Source: an uncultured Peptococcaceae bacterium (GTDB lineage: Bacteria > Bacillota > Peptococcia > Peptococcales > Peptococcaceae). From it: DNA of 33,756 nucleotides. The DNA is taken from NCBI GenBank assembly GCA_910585405.1, contig CAJUDO010000031.1, positions 1 to 33,756 of the forward strand, given 5' to 3'. The translations under genes were made by a program, and so were the position numbers. The notes beneath the pieces were generated by a model. That model did no database searches and was not told the DNA's origin. It saw nothing but the letters and a program-made list of their open reading frames with translations. Below, piece after piece: positions 15,675-23,778 of the stretch (positions are counted from its first letter, which is position 1; the number at the start of each line of letters is the position of its first letter).

Positions 15675-15703
15675 TTTATATAAGGATATTTTATTGATAG
15701 AAT
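15675..15703 (+). promoter_or_regulatory. Promoter of the third permease and arylsulfotransferase
   Basis: TTTATA (15675-15680), 17 bp, TAGAAT (15698-15703). Start of transcription would fall near 15709, about 80 nt before the chosen start codon. The adjoining dyad suggests activation by the divergent Crp/Fnr protein. Confidence 0.5.
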
Positions 15704-15789
15704 AGCAATATCGACAGGGCCTTGTATGAGATGTGGATGAAACAGAAAAAGAAAGCAAATGTATTTTGAAAAAGAGAAGGTGTTATGTT

Positions 15790-17199
15790 ATGCAAGCAGA
15801 AACAGGAATAATGGACAAGCGTATACTGATAAAATGGATTCTTGTTTTCGGTATACCAATTTTATTTTACTTGTTGCCGTTAGATTTAGATCCAGGTATT
15901 CACAAATTTTTGGCAATTACAATTTGGGCAGTATTGGCATGGATGACCACGATACTTCCCATCGAGGCGACAGGGATGGCGATTCCCTGTTTGTATGTAC
16001 TGACAGGAACTACAACTGGAGATGTTGCTTTTGCTCCTTTCAGCAATACAGTCATATGGGGAACTGCGGCAATGATTTTACTGGGCGTTGCAGCTGACAA
16101 AAGCAATATCGCCAAACGAATGGCGTATAACATTCTACTAAAAATGGACTGTGACTTAAAAGGTTTGGTTTGGGGCTTCTCTTTGGGAGGTTTGGCATTA
16201 TCTTTCATTATCACAGACTCTTTTGCCAGAGCAGTGATTTTCACGACTATCGCTGTGGGCATTTGCCGTGCATTGGAAATTCCTTTTAAAAGCAAAGAGG
16301 CAACTGCCTTGGGTTTGGCTGCGTTCTTCGGTATGAGCGGTCCGTCCATTATGACGTTGACCGGGGGAAATGGTGTACAGCTAATTTCTGTATATCGCAA
16401 TGTAGTAGCGGGTATGGATGTGTATCAGATGAATTATTTTAGCTGGCTGCTGCACAATCTGGTGCCAGGGCTGGCCTGGACCTTGTTAGGTGTATTTTGT
16501 ATCTTAAAAGGCATCAAATTGGGCAATGGTCGTTGCTTTGACGCCAGAGAAGAGCTGGAAGCAAGGCGGGATGAATTAGGTCACATGACGCGGCGGGAAA
16601 AATGTGTGCTGGTAGCAATGATTCTTTTGATTCTGGATTATATTTTTGCGGGAAACTTTGGACAGGACCCATTTTTATTGGCAGCTTGTGCTATTCCGAT
16701 TCTGTTTGTTCCGCAGATTGGGATTTTAGAGAGAGAAGATTTTGTTGATACGGCGGATTTCAATATTTTGTTTATGATGGCCGGTGCAATGGCCATTGGC
16801 ACGGTAGGTGGCAGTGTTGGTGTTGTGCAGATGGTAGCTGACTTTGTGGGGCCGGTTTTGGGAAGCTCTTCTGTTGCCATGGTATTTGGTACCTTTGCTA
16901 TCGGTGCTTTCGCCAACTTTATCTTGACGCCGCTGGCGATTATCTTCAGTCTTTCGGAAATGTTTGCAAATTTGGCATTAACCTTTGGTTTTAATCCATT
17001 GCCGGTTATGTATGCGCTGAATATTGCGACAGATGTATATGCCTTCCCCTATGAATTTGCCATTTTGATGGTTTGCTTCAGCTTTGGGATTATGGAATAC
17101 AAGACTACGGTAAAGGTCTTGGTAATGCGGTTTGTCGGTGCATTTTTCATGGTTGGCATTTTGTGCATTCCTTATTGGTTCCTGATGGGATTATTGTAA
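15790..17199 (+). CDS. SLC13/DASS-type anion permease (third copy)
   Basis: Predicted inner-membrane permease of 469 residues from ATG 15790, which has AGAAGG upstream and gives the same length as the other two copies. The frame opens earlier (15733) without a ribosome site. About 12 hydrophobic segments. It shares with copy 2 the block FLAITIWAVLAWMTTILPIEATG and the KMDCDLKGLVWG loop, and with copy 1 the loop RRDELGHMTRREK. The first half has FFGMSGPSIMTLTGGNGVQL near 196 and the second half NFILTPLAIIFSLSEMFANL near 375, where SLC13 proteins hold substrate and sodium. It is followed after 91 bp by the arylsulfotransferase gene with no terminator between, so the two are likely cotranscribed. 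It probably imports an organic anion or sulfate ester. Confidence 0.82.
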   Translation: MQAETGIMDKRILIKWILVFGIPILFYLLPLDLDPGIHKFLAITIWAVLAWMTTILPIEATGMAIPCLYVLTGTTTGDVAFAPFSNTVIWGTAAMILLGVAADKSNIAKRMAYNILLKMDCDLKGLVWGFSLGGLALSFIITDSFARAVIFTTIAVGICRALEIPFKSKEATALGLAAFFGMSGPSIMTLTGGNGVQLISVYRNVVAGMDVYQMNYFSWLLHNLVPGLAWTLLGVFCILKGIKLGNGRCFDAREELEARRDELGHMTRREKCVLVAMILLILDYIFAGNFGQDPFLLAACAIPILFVPQIGILEREDFVDTADFNILFMMAGAMAIGTVGGSVGVVQMVADFVGPVLGSSSVAMVFGTFAIGAFANFILTPLAIIFSLSEMFANLALTFGFNPLPVMYALNIATDVYAFPYEFAILMVCFSFGIMEYKTTVKVLVMRFVGAFFMVGILCIPYWFLMGLL

Positions 17200-17290
17200 G
17201 GTAATAATATACAAATAAGAAATAAAACTAAAACAGCAAAATTTATTTCACTGAGAAAATCTTAGAAGACAGAACAAGGAGGAGTTTTTT

Positions 17291-18766
17291 ATGGCATGTC
17301 CAACAGTTTTTCCTACGGGGGTTACAATTTATAATCCAGAGAAATGTTACAATGGGTATACGTTATTTAATGCACCAGATTTAGGTGCGGTGTTGATTGA
17401 TATGAATGGCGGAGAAGTAAAGCTGTGGAGTAAATTAAGAGGTTTTCCCAACAAACTGCTGAAGGGCGGGTATGTATTGGGCTCTTTGGGAGAACGCAGC
17501 GATAAATACGGCTACCAGGATATGACTGACGTGGTGCAGGTGGATTGGGACGGCAATGTAGTTTGGAAGTTTGATAAGCATGAATTTATTGAAGATGTAG
17601 GAGAAACACCGCAATGGATGGCTCGACAGCATCATGATTTTCAGCGGGAAGGAAATCCGGTGGGATACTATGTGCCAGAGATGGAGTGCAAAACTGACGG
17701 CGGTACGACCTTAGTTCTATGTCATGAGAATCTTGTGAACAAGCAGATCAGCGATAAAAATCTTTGCGATGATGTTTTTCTGGAAGTAGATTGGGAAGGC
17801 AATATTATTTGGCAGTGGCATGCCAATGAGCATTTTAAGGAAATTGGCTTTGATGAGGTACAAAAGAATGTGTTGGCACGAGATCCGAATATGCATGACT
17901 GCGGAGGCGGTATGGGGGATTGGCTGCACATTAATTGCATGAGCGAACTGGGGCCGAACAAATGGTATGACAAGGGGGATGAACGGTTCCACCCTAAAAA
18001 TATTATTTTCGATTCCAGAGAAGCCAATTTTGTGGCCATTATCAGCAAGGAAACGGGAAATATTGTCTGGAAAATCGGACCGGATTTTTCAACCAGCAAG
18101 GAACTGCGTCGGATTGGAAATATTGTAGGTCCTCATCTATCACACATGATACCGAAAGGCTTGCCGGGCAATGGCAATATCCTGATTTTTGATAATGGCG
18201 GCTGGGCCGGCTACGGCGCGCCGAGCACTAATTCCAAACGAGGATTGAAGGTAACCCATCGTGACTATTCTCGTGTCTTGGAGATTAATCCCATTACGCT
18301 GCAGATTGTTTGGCAGTATACGCCAAAAGAAGCGGGGTTGGTCATTCCATTCAGCTCCAATCATTTTTACAGTCCACTAATCAGTGGTGCGCAGCGGTTG
18401 CCCAATGGCAATACCTTGATAACTGTAGGTATGAGCGGACGACTGATGGAAGTGACACGCAGCTGTGAATTGGTATGGGAATATATCAGTCCTTATTGCT
18501 ACATGGCATATCCTACATTGAATGAGGTTTACAGGGCGTATCGTTATCCATATGATTATGTGCCGCAGTTAGAAAAACCAGAAGAGGTTGCCATTGCAAA
18601 AGTGGAAATCAAAAATTTTCGTGTTCCTGGCGCCAAACCATGCGGTACAGCACTGGCAACAGAGATTGCGGGTACTTGGGAGTATACGATGGAGCAGGCA
18701 GACAACTTCTGCGTACAGGCGGAAGAAGCAGAAGAGGAAGAATTTGATGATGGTTTGAGTTTTTAA
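17291..18766 (+). CDS. Arylsulfotransferase (ASST)-family beta-propeller protein, no signal peptide
   Basis: Predicted PAPS-independent aryl-sulfate sulfotransferase of 491 residues; the family moves a sulfuryl group from one phenol sulfate to another phenol through a His intermediate. Propeller repeats of the form DWDGNVVWKF, DWEGNIIWQW, ETGNIVWKIG, TLQIVWQYTP and SCELVWEYIS are spread along the chain. Candidate active-site residues are His114/His115 (RQHHDFQREGNP), His213 (GDWLHIN, like the DWxHxN of known enzymes), His282/His285 (GPHLSHM), His358 (SSNHFYSP) and Arg369. Classical ASST enzymes are periplasmic and have a signal peptide and a disulfide; this one starts MACPTVFPTG with none, so it appears cytoplasmic. 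It ends in an acidic tail. AAGGAGGAG ribosome site. Use in sulfate-ester metabolism is inferred from family and neighbours. Confidence 0.82.
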   Translation: MACPTVFPTGVTIYNPEKCYNGYTLFNAPDLGAVLIDMNGGEVKLWSKLRGFPNKLLKGGYVLGSLGERSDKYGYQDMTDVVQVDWDGNVVWKFDKHEFIEDVGETPQWMARQHHDFQREGNPVGYYVPEMECKTDGGTTLVLCHENLVNKQISDKNLCDDVFLEVDWEGNIIWQWHANEHFKEIGFDEVQKNVLARDPNMHDCGGGMGDWLHINCMSELGPNKWYDKGDERFHPKNIIFDSREANFVAIISKETGNIVWKIGPDFSTSKELRRIGNIVGPHLSHMIPKGLPGNGNILIFDNGGWAGYGAPSTNSKRGLKVTHRDYSRVLEINPITLQIVWQYTPKEAGLVIPFSSNHFYSPLISGAQRLPNGNTLITVGMSGRLMEVTRSCELVWEYISPYCYMAYPTLNEVYRAYRYPYDYVPQLEKPEEVAIAKVEIKNFRVPGAKPCGTALATEIAGTWEYTMEQADNFCVQAEEAEEEEFDDGLSF

Positions 18767-18791
18767 TTGTGATATAAAATGAAAAAATTAT

Positions 18792-18820
18792 GCAAAGGGC
18801 CTTAGGGCTCTTTGCCTTTT
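18792..18820 (+). terminator. Hairpin after the arylsulfotransferase gene
   Basis: Ten-bp stem GCAAAGGGCC (18792-18801) / GGCTCTTTGC (18806-18815) with one G-T pair and a TTAG loop, followed by CTTTT. It sits just before the MFS gene, so the MFS gene is expressed by read-through or its own promoter. Confidence 0.75.
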
Positions 18821-18828
18821 GAGGTGAT

Positions 18829-20046
18829 ATGATGAAGTCCTATCCATATCAATGGCGAGCGTTATGCTTAATGGTATTGGCTTGGGGATTTGCCGGACTG
18901 GTGCATAATTGCGTGGCATTTTTGTTCCCTTATTTTTCTGTAGAATTTCAATTAGACACGGCGCATAATGGATATTTAGCAGCGGTATTGGCTTTATTCT
19001 GGACCTTATCTATTTTAATCTGCGGTCCCAAGGCGAATACGTTAGGGCAGGTACAGGTTATGGTGCCGGGATTGTTTTTAGGTGCGGTTGCCTTGGCGGC
19101 ATTGGCTCTGTCACAAAAAGTGGCTATGTTGTATCTTTTCACAGCGGTCGCTGGTTTTGGCTGCGGCTCTATTGTGTCCTCCAGCTTGTCCTTTTTGGCG
19201 GAGCAGAGTGACCCAAAAAATCGCGGACTCTTTTACGGAACGGCGCAGTCCAGCTTTACCCTGATTGGTTCTGCCGCTGGCTCTCTTGTGTTTACACGGC
19301 TGGCTGCTTCGTCGGCAGGATGGCGCGGATGTTATTTGCTGATGGCGGGGTTGATTTTTTTTGTTGCCGTGTTGATCTTTACATTGGGACATAACATTCC
19401 TCGCAGAGCAGATGTGACAGCACAGACGGAGGAACGACAGAGTTTCAGAAAATTGCTGGCGTATAAAAATGTAATCTTGAGTACGGTGTTGGCATGTCTG
19501 GCGATGATGTGGTATTTTACGGTAGCTGCCTTTACCATTCTTTATCTTATGGAAACAGGAAATATGACAGCTGTGGCGGCAGGTGCTATTTTTGCAGGAT
19601 TTGGAACGGGTGGATTTATTGGAGAGTTTGGCGCGCCGTTGGTATCCGATCGCCTGGGGCGTAAGCTGACGGCGCTGGTAGCTACTGCGGCAGGGACATT
19701 GTGCTTTGCAGCTTTTGTGTTATTGGATTTGCCTGCGGGGATGATGACATTGGCCATTGCTGGCGCCTCTTTTTTTATGTCTGGCGCGATGGCAATTTTG
19801 AATTCTGTTGTGCCCAGCGAGTCGGTACCCTCTTATTTGGTGGCGACTGCCACGGCATTCACACCAGCGGCCGGTGAATTGATGGGCGGCGTGGCTGCTC
19901 CTGTCGCGGCAGGCGTGTTGTCAGGCGTGTTGGGCACTGCGCAGGTGATGTATTTGCTGATTGGGTTACCTATATTAGTTTTTATAGGAGTTTTGTTTTT
20001 AGAGGAAACAGCGCCAGCGGTATTGGCACGAAAAAATAGTAGATAA
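18829..20046 (+). CDS. Major facilitator superfamily transporter
   Basis: Inner-membrane secondary transporter of 405 residues with a typical 12-helix pattern in two halves joined by a charged loop (RRADVTAQTEERQSFRKLL, about residue 190). The first half has a FGCGSIVSSSLSFLAEQSDPKNRGLFYG stretch, and the second-half loop GEFGAPLVSDRLGRKLTAL carries the MFS motif A form (GxxxDRxGRK). The overall look resembles organic-acid or sugar-acid MFS carriers, but the substrate is not readable. GAGGTG lies close to ATG 18829; the second ATG at 18832 has better spacing and may be the true start. Its position after the sulfotransferase suggests export or import of a pathway compound. Confidence 0.85.
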   Translation: MMKSYPYQWRALCLMVLAWGFAGLVHNCVAFLFPYFSVEFQLDTAHNGYLAAVLALFWTLSILICGPKANTLGQVQVMVPGLFLGAVALAALALSQKVAMLYLFTAVAGFGCGSIVSSSLSFLAEQSDPKNRGLFYGTAQSSFTLIGSAAGSLVFTRLAASSAGWRGCYLLMAGLIFFVAVLIFTLGHNIPRRADVTAQTEERQSFRKLLAYKNVILSTVLACLAMMWYFTVAAFTILYLMETGNMTAVAAGAIFAGFGTGGFIGEFGAPLVSDRLGRKLTALVATAAGTLCFAAFVLLDLPAGMMTLAIAGASFFMSGAMAILNSVVPSESVPSYLVATATAFTPAAGELMGGVAAPVAAGVLSGVLGTAQVMYLLIGLPILVFIGVLFLEETAPAVLARKNSR

Positions 20047-20072
20047 AAAAATTATGCATGGAACGTCTTTTT

Positions 20073-20108
20073 TAGAGCTATCGTGTGTTATGATAGCTCT
20101 ATTTTTTT
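20073..20108 (+). terminator. Terminator closing the accessory region
   Basis: Perfect 10-bp stem TAGAGCTATC (20073-20082) / GATAGCTCTA (20092-20101) with a 9-nt loop and a TTTTTTTATT tail. Confidence 0.92.
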
Positions 20109-20211
20109 ATTAAAATTTGAAATATAAGATTTAAGTAGGTTGCTGTTATAGCCAGCACACAAAATGTTGTGCAAGAAATGGCGAAAAAGAAGGGCTAAAT
20201 GAAGAAAAATA

Positions 20212-20220
20212 TGGTATACT
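20212..20220 (+). promoter_or_regulatory. Extended -10 promoter of ppx-ppk
   Basis: TGGTATACT: a TATACT (20215-20220) preceded by TG one base upstream. No good -35 at 17 bp, as often with extended -10 promoters. Two small hairpins lie further upstream at about 20141-20172 (TGCTG...CAGCA, GCACA...TGTGC). Confidence 0.45.
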
Positions 20221-20274
20221 AATATTAATAAAAATTTTTAATGATTTAATAATAGATAACGAGAGGCGAAAAAC

Positions 20275-21174
20275 TTGGTTACGTATTATGGCTTGATGGA
20301 TATCGGCTCCAACACTATTCATGCGGTGGTTTACGCATGGGATGGACAGAAAAAGAAAAAGGTAGCTTCAAAAAAAGAGTTTGCAGGGTTGATTCAATAT
20401 GTGGAAGGAGGAATTTTAAATGAAGAAGGTGCAGCAAGGCTTTGCAATGCAGTACAACAACTGAGTTTGCTGTTTTGTTCCTATCAATGTGAGGAGGTGC
20501 TGTATTTTGCTACAGCTGTTTTGCGTGTCATAGAGAATCAGAAGGAAATATTGCAGCAGGTAAAGAAACAAACAGGAAAGGAAATTGTTGTCATATCAGG
20601 ACAGGATGAGGCATATTATGATTTTATCAGTTTGCAAAATTGCTCAAAAAGGCCTTGCGCTTTGGGACTGGATCTGGGCGGCGGCAGCGGTCAGGTATTT
20701 TATTATACGCAGAATGCTTTGGAGGCAAGCAGCAGCTATCCGATAGGTTGTTTGTATTTGTCAACACAATATGTTTCAGGCATTTTGCCAACTTTGAAGG
20801 AACGCAGTGAGATTCGAAATCAGGTTAAGGTGCAGTTGAAAAATGGGCCAGATTTTTGTTGCCTGGGGATAGATACACTATATGTGATGGGCGGTACTGG
20901 TAGAGCTTGCCTGTTGTTAGCAGAAAATTTGCAGGATGTATCTGTGCGAAAGGCAAAAGCTTGCCTGACTATTGGACAATTGAGAGACCTATTAGAGCTG
21001 ATTCAGGAATCAGAAGAAGTTCTTATGCAGTTATTGCCTGAACGTTTGTATACCATCGTTCCTGGATTATTGGCGATTTTGACAGTGGCAGAATATGTTG
21101 GCGTGACAAAAGTAAATATTATAAAGGAAGGCGTTCGGGAAGGAATCTTACTTTCCCTGGTAAAGAAGGTATAA
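20275..21174 (+). CDS. ppx: Ppx/GppA-family phosphatase
   Basis: Predicted exopolyphosphatase or pppGpp phosphohydrolase of 299 residues, the short two-domain form of the ASKHA fold. Phosphate-binding loop 1 is MDIGSNTIHAVVY at residues 7-19 and loop 2 is GLDLGGGSGQVFYY near 131-144; TAVLRV near 84 and VMGGTGRACLLL near 205 complete the pattern. The C-terminal helical and HD-like domains of long Ppx are missing, which is usual in Gram-positive bacteria. TTG start 20275 with GAGAGG upstream. It lies 8 bp before polyphosphate kinase, so breakdown and synthesis of polyphosphate are encoded together. Ppx and GppA activities cannot be told apart by sequence alone. Confidence 0.87.
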   Translation: MVTYYGLMDIGSNTIHAVVYAWDGQKKKKVASKKEFAGLIQYVEGGILNEEGAARLCNAVQQLSLLFCSYQCEEVLYFATAVLRVIENQKEILQQVKKQTGKEIVVISGQDEAYYDFISLQNCSKRPCALGLDLGGGSGQVFYYTQNALEASSSYPIGCLYLSTQYVSGILPTLKERSEIRNQVKVQLKNGPDFCCLGIDTLYVMGGTGRACLLLAENLQDVSVRKAKACLTIGQLRDLLELIQESEEVLMQLLPERLYTIVPGLLAILTVAEYVGVTKVNIIKEGVREGILLSLVKKV

Positions 21175-21182
21175 GAAAGACG

Positions 21183-23486
21183 GTGAACAAAATGGCAAAA
21201 ACACAACAGGGAAATGCAGCGTCTATGGAGATAATGCCAGAGGAAGAAAGGGGGGGCATGCCAGTGAATACGGTCCAGTGCCGCTACATTAATCGCGAAA
21301 AAAGTTGGCTGAAATTTAATGAGAGAGTGCTGGAAGAGGCGGAGGATGGCGGCAATCCCTTATTGGAAAGGTTGAAGTTTATAGCTATTTTTGCCTCAAA
21401 TTTGGATGAATTTTTTATGGTGCGAGTGGGCTCTTTGTTTGATGAGTATGCTGTGGATGAAACGATAGTGGACAGTAAGTCGGGGATGACAATTCAACAG
21501 CAGTTGGATATGATTTTTAATGAAGTCTGCCGTTTATCACAGAGGCTGGGAGATGCATATCAAGAGATTATTTCAGCGCTGAAAATTTACCATTATGAGC
21601 AGATAAATTTCTCTACCGCGGAACCTTGGCTGGTGGAAAAAATGGACAGGTATTTTCAGACGGAACTGCTGCCATTATTGTCACCGCAAGTAATCAATCA
21701 CCGCCATCCATTTCCTTTTTTTAACAATAAAGAATTATATATTGGGGTGCGTTTGAAAGGGCAGGAAGAACATGTAGGAATTGTGCCTGTATCGCCTTGT
21801 TTTCCTCGTAAAATGACGTTTCACAGTGCAGATGGACAGCAACATTATTTTACCCTTATTGAGGACATGATTGCCCATTATATGCCGCAGATTTTTAATG
21901 AAGCAGTTGAAGAAAGTTTTGTATTTCGGGTAACGCGCAATGGCGACATGGATATGGAGGATGAGGTCTATGATGAAGAAATAGACTGGCGCTTAACTAT
22001 GGAGCAGCTTTTAAAACAGCGCAATAAACAAGCTGCAGTGCGATTGCAATTATCTAGACCGGTGCGAAAGGAAACATGGCAATATTTATGTGACAAGCTG
22101 CACCTTTCTGAGCGGGAAGTGGTCATAGAATCTGTACCGTTGGATCTTTCTTTTTGCTTTGATGGCTTTGAAGGCCTGAATCAAAAAAGAGAGCTGCATA
22201 ACGAACCTCTCTATGCTTTACAGCCAGCAGGATTGGAGCGGGGGTGTTCTATGATTGGGCAAATCGCTGAAAAAGGCGATTTATTGCTATGTCATCCTTA
22301 TCATAGTATGCGTCCTTTTATTGATTTGTTGGAACAGGCGGCGACGGATTCTTCTGTTATTTCCATTAAAATTACATTATATCGCCTGGCAACGAACAGT
22401 CGCATAGTCAATGCGCTAGTACGTGCAGCAGAAAACGGAAAAGAAGTATTTGTTGTGGTAGAGTTGCGGGCGCGTTTTGACGAACAGCACAATATTGATT
22501 GTTCTAAAAAGCTGGAAGAGGCTGGCTGCACGGTGATTTACGGTGTAGAGCATTACAAAGTGCATTCTAAGCTGATGGTGTTGACTTATCGAAAACATAA
22601 TAAGATTCAATATATTACGCAGATTGGAACAGGGAATTATAATGAAAAAACAGCAAATCTTTATACAGATTTATCTTTGATTACAGCGCATGAAAAAATC
22701 GGTCGAGAGGCAGTAGAGGTATTTAAAAATTTGTCATTGGGAAAATTTATAGCGGATACGCATTATTTGCTGGTTGCGCCCAAATGTATGAAGCAACCAT
22801 TGATGGAACTGATTGACAAGGAAATCCATTATGCAAAGAAAGGAGCGGCAGCATGTATTCTTATAAAAGTCAATTCTTTAAGTCACAAAGAATTGATTGA
22901 CAAATTGATTGAAGCGTCTCAGGCAGGTGTGGAGATTACATTGCTGGTGCGGGGAATTTGCTGTTTGCAGGCAGGCATCCCTGGAATCAGTGACCACATC
23001 ACGATTCACAGCATCGTAGGTCGGTATCTTGAGCATTCTCGGATTTATAGTTTTGGGGAAGGTAAGCGGCAGCAGATGTATATTGGCTCTGCTGATTGGA
23101 TGAGCCGCAATATGGATTATCGCATAGAGGTTGCAGTAGAGATTTTGGACCACAATGTAAAGAAAACGTTGAATCAAATGTTGCAGTTATATTTATCAGA
23201 TAACAAAAAGCTGCGTACTATGGATGAGCATGGCCATTATTGCAGAGCGGAGCGCATGGAACAGGAAGCGGTGGTGGACAGCCAAATTCAGTTATTCTCT
23301 TACTTTGAAAAAAAAGCACAAAAGGTCCAAAATAAGAAGACAACGCAGAAGCGTGAACAGAAAAAACGTAATAATCATAAAAAAATAGCTAATGATAAAA
23401 AAGAGAAGGAAAGAAAAAAAGTGAAAGAAAAGCAAAAAAAAGAGCAGTATGGTTTTATTCGCAAAAAAGATAAGCGGAAAAAATAA
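21183..23486 (+). CDS. ppk1: Polyphosphate kinase 1 with basic C-terminal tail
   Basis: Makes polyphosphate reversibly from ATP. The 767-residue protein has the PPK1 order: N domain (FNERVLEEAEDGGNPLLERL and FASNLDEFFMVRVGSL), head domain, then two phospholipase-D-like catalytic domains. The autophosphorylated His is in HYKVHSKLMVL and the second catalytic His in YLEHSRIYSFGEG; IGTGNYNEKTANLYTD and YIGSADWMSRNMDYR are the matching loops. Usual length is about 690-710. From residue 709 a tail of 59 residues contains 29 Lys or Arg by hand count, an unusual addition. Starts at GTG 21183; ATG 21192 and ATG 21225 are alternatives, as the ribosome site is weak. Confidence 0.95.
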   Translation: MNKMAKTQQGNAASMEIMPEEERGGMPVNTVQCRYINREKSWLKFNERVLEEAEDGGNPLLERLKFIAIFASNLDEFFMVRVGSLFDEYAVDETIVDSKSGMTIQQQLDMIFNEVCRLSQRLGDAYQEIISALKIYHYEQINFSTAEPWLVEKMDRYFQTELLPLLSPQVINHRHPFPFFNNKELYIGVRLKGQEEHVGIVPVSPCFPRKMTFHSADGQQHYFTLIEDMIAHYMPQIFNEAVEESFVFRVTRNGDMDMEDEVYDEEIDWRLTMEQLLKQRNKQAAVRLQLSRPVRKETWQYLCDKLHLSEREVVIESVPLDLSFCFDGFEGLNQKRELHNEPLYALQPAGLERGCSMIGQIAEKGDLLLCHPYHSMRPFIDLLEQAATDSSVISIKITLYRLATNSRIVNALVRAAENGKEVFVVVELRARFDEQHNIDCSKKLEEAGCTVIYGVEHYKVHSKLMVLTYRKHNKIQYITQIGTGNYNEKTANLYTDLSLITAHEKIGREAVEVFKNLSLGKFIADTHYLLVAPKCMKQPLMELIDKEIHYAKKGAAACILIKVNSLSHKELIDKLIEASQAGVEITLLVRGICCLQAGIPGISDHITIHSIVGRYLEHSRIYSFGEGKRQQMYIGSADWMSRNMDYRIEVAVEILDHNVKKTLNQMLQLYLSDNKKLRTMDEHGHYCRAERMEQEAVVDSQIQLFSYFEKKAQKVQNKKTTQKREQKKRNNHKKIANDKKEKERKKVKEKQKKEQYGFIRKKDKRKK

Positions 23487-23492
23487 AAAATC

Positions 23493-23547
23493 AAGTTATG
23501 TCGGTTTTTGAGAAGGATTTTCTTAGGAACAGGCATAACTTTTTTGA
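23493..23547 (+). terminator. Hairpin terminator after ppk1
   Basis: AAGTTATG (23493-23500) pairs with CATAACTT (23534-23541) over a long loop, with a run of T from 23540. The rest of the 292-bp gap before phoH holds no convincing gene. Confidence 0.6.
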
Positions 23548-23778
23548 TTGTCTTGCGGCAATTTAGGTTACAATGTAGATATCATAATGTTTTGCGAAAT
23601 TGAAAGACATGTGCGTGCATATTGCAGGATGGGGATGTCTGTTTTTGTACACAGTATAAGTTTATTTTGCAGAGATGACGCAGGTTTTTTGAAAAAATAT
23701 GGTTTCTTCAGCATTTTTATGGTAAAATAGAAGAATTAAATTAGTTGATTGCTGAATCTCAAAAGGAGGCAGAAGTCT

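Noticed and set aside
23548..23730. Possible 60-residue gene between ppk1 and phoH
   Set aside because: No convincing ribosome site and an uneven composition; it starts just after the terminator and looks like chance.
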